A stretch of 64,000 nt of DNA from Colius striatus (Eukaryota; Chordata; Aves; Coliiformes; Coliidae). Under the pieces are notes generated by a model. The model made no database searches. It worked only from the letters and a program-made list of their open reading frames with translations, and was not told the origin of the DNA. The first letter of the stretch is position 1, and each line of letters begins with the position of its first letter. The stretch lies in NCBI RefSeq assembly GCF_028858725.1, contig NC_084763.1, positions 806,001-870,000 on the forward strand. The letters are read 5' to 3'. The translations under genes were made by a program, and so were the position numbers. Positions 61,312 through 64,000 of this stretch are shown piece by piece.

Positions 61312-64000
61312 TAAGAGGGCAGCGCCGGGGGGGCGGGGGGCGGCGTGCGTGCGCCGCGACCCTCCGGAGCCGTGGCCTTGCTTCGGAGGCTGTGTTTGAA
61401 GTTGAGTAGGCTGCAGGCGGGGGGAGGCGCGGGGCTCCGGGGGCGCCCGGCGAGCCCGGGCCCGCTTGGGTTTGGAGGAGGGGTGCATCTGCCGCAGGAC
61501 GGGAAGATTTGCCGCTTCTGCCTTGTGTATCTGTCCGCTTGCCTCAACGCCGGTACTGAGAAGTAGCCCCTCGCCAAGGAGGCAGAGTGGCTCCGTTTAA
61601 AAAGGGAGGAAGAGAGGCATGGGGAGCGTGGAGAAGGGGCTGCGGGCAGGGGACAGGGCGCAAGCCTCGCCGTCTCCCCGCAGCGTTCCTGGAAAGAGGG
61701 TGCCAGAAAGCCGGAGAGCGTGGGCCAAGCCCGGCTCTGCAGCGGGACCAAGCCAGGGGAATGCTCCGCACGGAGAGGTGGGGTGGGGAAAGAAAATGAA
61801 GGAGTCGAGTATTCTCTGGCCCGGGAGGGTGGTTATTCACAACAAAGCTTTTGCACAGCAGTGTTTAAGAGGACGTTGGGCTTTTGCCTGCCCTGCAAAT
61901 AAATCTTGGGTCAAACGAAGCTTTCCCGTACTTCTTCCATGTCATGTAAATGAGACGCTCACAGAGAGGGTTTTGTTTTATGGGAAGAGGAAGGGACGGT
62001 TGGAAAAAGTTCTGTTAGCATGCACATTCGGAAACTTAAGAAAGGGAAACTTGGGATGCAGATCAAGAAAGCACAGCCCCTCTGTGCAAACATTTCATTA
62101 AACTGTTTGCTAACCAACAGCAAGTATGTTAACATTTATTTAATAGAAAAGTGTGTCAGAAGGCTTTCTGCCGCTTGCATTTTTAAAGAGCCAGGAGTTT
62201 TTCCTCTGCTCGGTTGCAGGGATTCCTTGGCTGGCCTCTCCTTAGCTGAGGAAGTGGCAGCAGTGCTCCAGCGAGCTGGCTGCTCGGAGAGGAGGAGATG
62301 CCTTATTATTTATGTGCTGCTCCTCCCAAGCTGTGGCGATTCGAGTTGAGGGTTCGGAGGCACTCCCTCAAGCTTTAAATCTCTCGTTGGAACACGGAGC
62401 AGCTTCCTTCCTCACGTGGACTTGGCTCTGCCTATTTATCCTTCGCATGAATTGGGAACAGGGGCGTCTCCTCGGAACTTGGGAGCCCATTCAGTGGAGG
62501 GGTAGTGCTTCTAACAGTGGCTGTTGGAGGAGAATGGGGAAGAGGGAGCAGCACTTTGCTGAAAGCCTTTTGGTTTTCAGCCTGAATTGTCAAAATGTTC
62601 CTGTTTCTGCGTTCTTGGCTGAGGCAGAGAAGCCCTGATTTTGAAACCAGTAGGAGCTTTGATTCCTCAGAAAGTCCAAAGCAGGACCCGCACAGTTCAT
62701 GTTCAAGGAGTGAAGGTTGCAAACTGGGGGTGCAAGAAGAGAGAGGGACACTGAGCCTGTGTGACAGGCAGTGCCCACATCCCCATGGGGAGCAAGATCA
62801 CACCCTCTCCCTGCTGTGAGCCTGCTTCTCACCTGCTACATGTTTGGCGGCTCCTAGTCTGGCATGGTGTGCTGTACAGTAGCTTCTCAACAGCAACTGT
62901 GGCAGACCACCGATTTACTTTCCAGTTCAGCCCTTTTGGGCACTAAAGTGTTAAGCAGTAGTGAGTGTGTGTGTGTGTGCAACCCTTCTGACCTCCTTTT
63001 TTTAAAAAATGAAGAAGAAAAGAGACCGAGTAACTCTCCTAGCAGTTCTGCTCCTGGTACCAGGGCAGCAGGCTGTGTGAAACTGAGCTGATCAACTGTG
63101 CCTTACAGTTTAAAATGTGGCATTACAGCTGTTCCCAGGGGAGGTGCTGTTGAAACGTGATGGTCTGTCTGAGCTGGAACGGCCAGCCTGCCTAGTTAGC
63201 TAATGCACATTAGGAGTATTTTCTACTTGTTTTTGGTGGAGAAGGCAAGCTAATGAACTGGACTGATTGCAGGAAACCTAGTAGGCATAGTATTTCTATT
63301 TAGGAGGTTCAGGTTTATAGCATTTCGTTGTGCCATTTCTTACAAACTTCACTGAGAGTGTGGAAAAAAAACCCAACACCCCACTAGTGTTTAAAAACAG
63401 GACATTAAACCACCAGAAATATGTTCAAATACCACCGAGAGTCTGAGTTAAACCCACAAAAAGCCAGGAAATTTAGACTTAAGACTTAAACTTCCTTAAT
63501 CCATTTGCACTGGGAGTTGGATTTTCCTGGTCAATTATGTGCATTGCCAGCAGTGGCTATGCTGAAACCACCAGTACCCAAATGTTAACTTGGGTCCCTC
63601 CTCCTCACGCTCCTCCTCGTGTTTCTCCCTTGCTCCTGCATATGGGCAGAGCCACTCTCCTGCCTATGTTGAAATATTTAGAGCCAACATGCTACGTGTG
63701 AACGTGGGTTTTCAGGTTTAGCACTGAACTTCTGGGCTTCTCGTGGCTTTTTTCAACAAGCCGTCAAGTGCAGTTTTAACACAGATTTCCAGGGTGTTCC
63801 ATGTACTTCAGTTATCGTTGTGCACTCCCAAGATTATTTCCTTAAAAAAAAGATGACCAAAAACAGTGGCCAAGACAGCAACTAGGGGGACTTTGCTGCT
63901 TAGCTGATAGGAGGATCCCAGCTGGGAGAAATCCCCATAGGCAAAGCAGACAGTTATGGTAACACTGCAGGAGCCTCCTGAGGGGAAGAAGTGCAGTGTA
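61312..64000 (+). other. IGFBP3: IGFBP3 intron 1 (5' part)
   Basis: It begins with GTAAGAG after the exon 1 Gly codon. The first about 170 bp are GC-rich with several long G runs (61327-61340, 61419-61443). The rest is ordinary sequence with a short GT repeat at 62965-62979. I searched all frames for the exon 2 linker and for the thyroglobulin-domain CWCV motif and found neither, so the intron runs past the window end and is at least 2.7 kb, in keeping with the long first intron of mammalian IGFBP3. Confidence 0.85.
62965..62979 (+). repeat. Short (GT)n repeat in IGFBP3 intron 1
   Basis: Seven to eight GT units. Minor microsatellite. Confidence 0.85.

Larger units (their letters stand above)
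59780..61560. other. CpG island over the IGFBP3 promoter and exon 1
   Basis: CpG dinucleotides become frequent from about 59780 and very dense from about 60060 to 61480, falling off after about 61560. The flanking 59 kb is CpG-poor. The island spans promoter, leader, exon 1 and the start of intron 1. It includes the (CCGCG)n-like run at 60272-60291 just before the TATA box. Edges are by eye. Confidence 0.85.

Noticed and set aside
61182-61751. 189-codon open frame antisense to IGFBP3 exon 1
   Set aside because: Shadow of the GC-rich exon and island on the opposite strand; Pro/Ala/Arg-rich translation with no domain.
61312-64000. IGFBP3 exon 2 within the window
   Set aside because: No frame shows the IGFBP3 linker, the C-domain CWCV motif or a plausible exon between an acceptor and a donor, so exon 2 is placed beyond the window.

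Overview
The window is vertebrate nuclear DNA, most likely from a bird. Ten CR1 LINE 3'-end fragments of avian type, ending in the ATTCTRTG-like octamer, are scattered between about 20.8 and 53.5 kb. The single recognisable gene is an amniote IGFBP3. CR1 also occurs in other sauropsids, so bird is an inference, and no species can be named.

Layout. 1 to about 59.7 kb is a gene-free interval. I find no open reading frame in it that I can tie to a protein family and no RNA gene. It holds one near-complete ancient MIR SINE (2515-2705), a 32-bp tandem duplication (7353-7416), a TTCC/CTCC microsatellite (15574-15664), a CTCF-like site (17375-17386), small CpG clusters (about 19.5 and 46.9-47.2 kb), the CR1 fragments, a perfect RFX X-box palindrome (51060-51075), a 12-bp-arm inverted repeat (55476-55504), and several AT-rich, motif-dense blocks that look like conserved non-coding elements. 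Those blocks are guesses until aligned.

At 59.8-61.56 kb there is a CpG island carrying the IGFBP3 promoter: a GC box (60305-60312), a TATA box (60329-60334), a long pyrimidine-rich 5' leader, and coding exon 1 (60926-61311). Exon 1 encodes the signal peptide and the whole 12-cysteine N-terminal IGF-binding domain, and ends at a clean GTAAGAG splice donor. From 61312 to the end is IGFBP3 intron 1. Exons 2 onward lie beyond the window.

In mammals IGFBP1 and IGFBP3 are tail-to-tail neighbours, and the 5' side of IGFBP3 is a long gene-poor interval towards TNS3. The window fits that arrangement: one promoter and first exon with about 60 kb of upstream DNA that probably contains distant regulatory elements. 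I saw no dramatic new coding system. The items worth following up are regulatory or structural.
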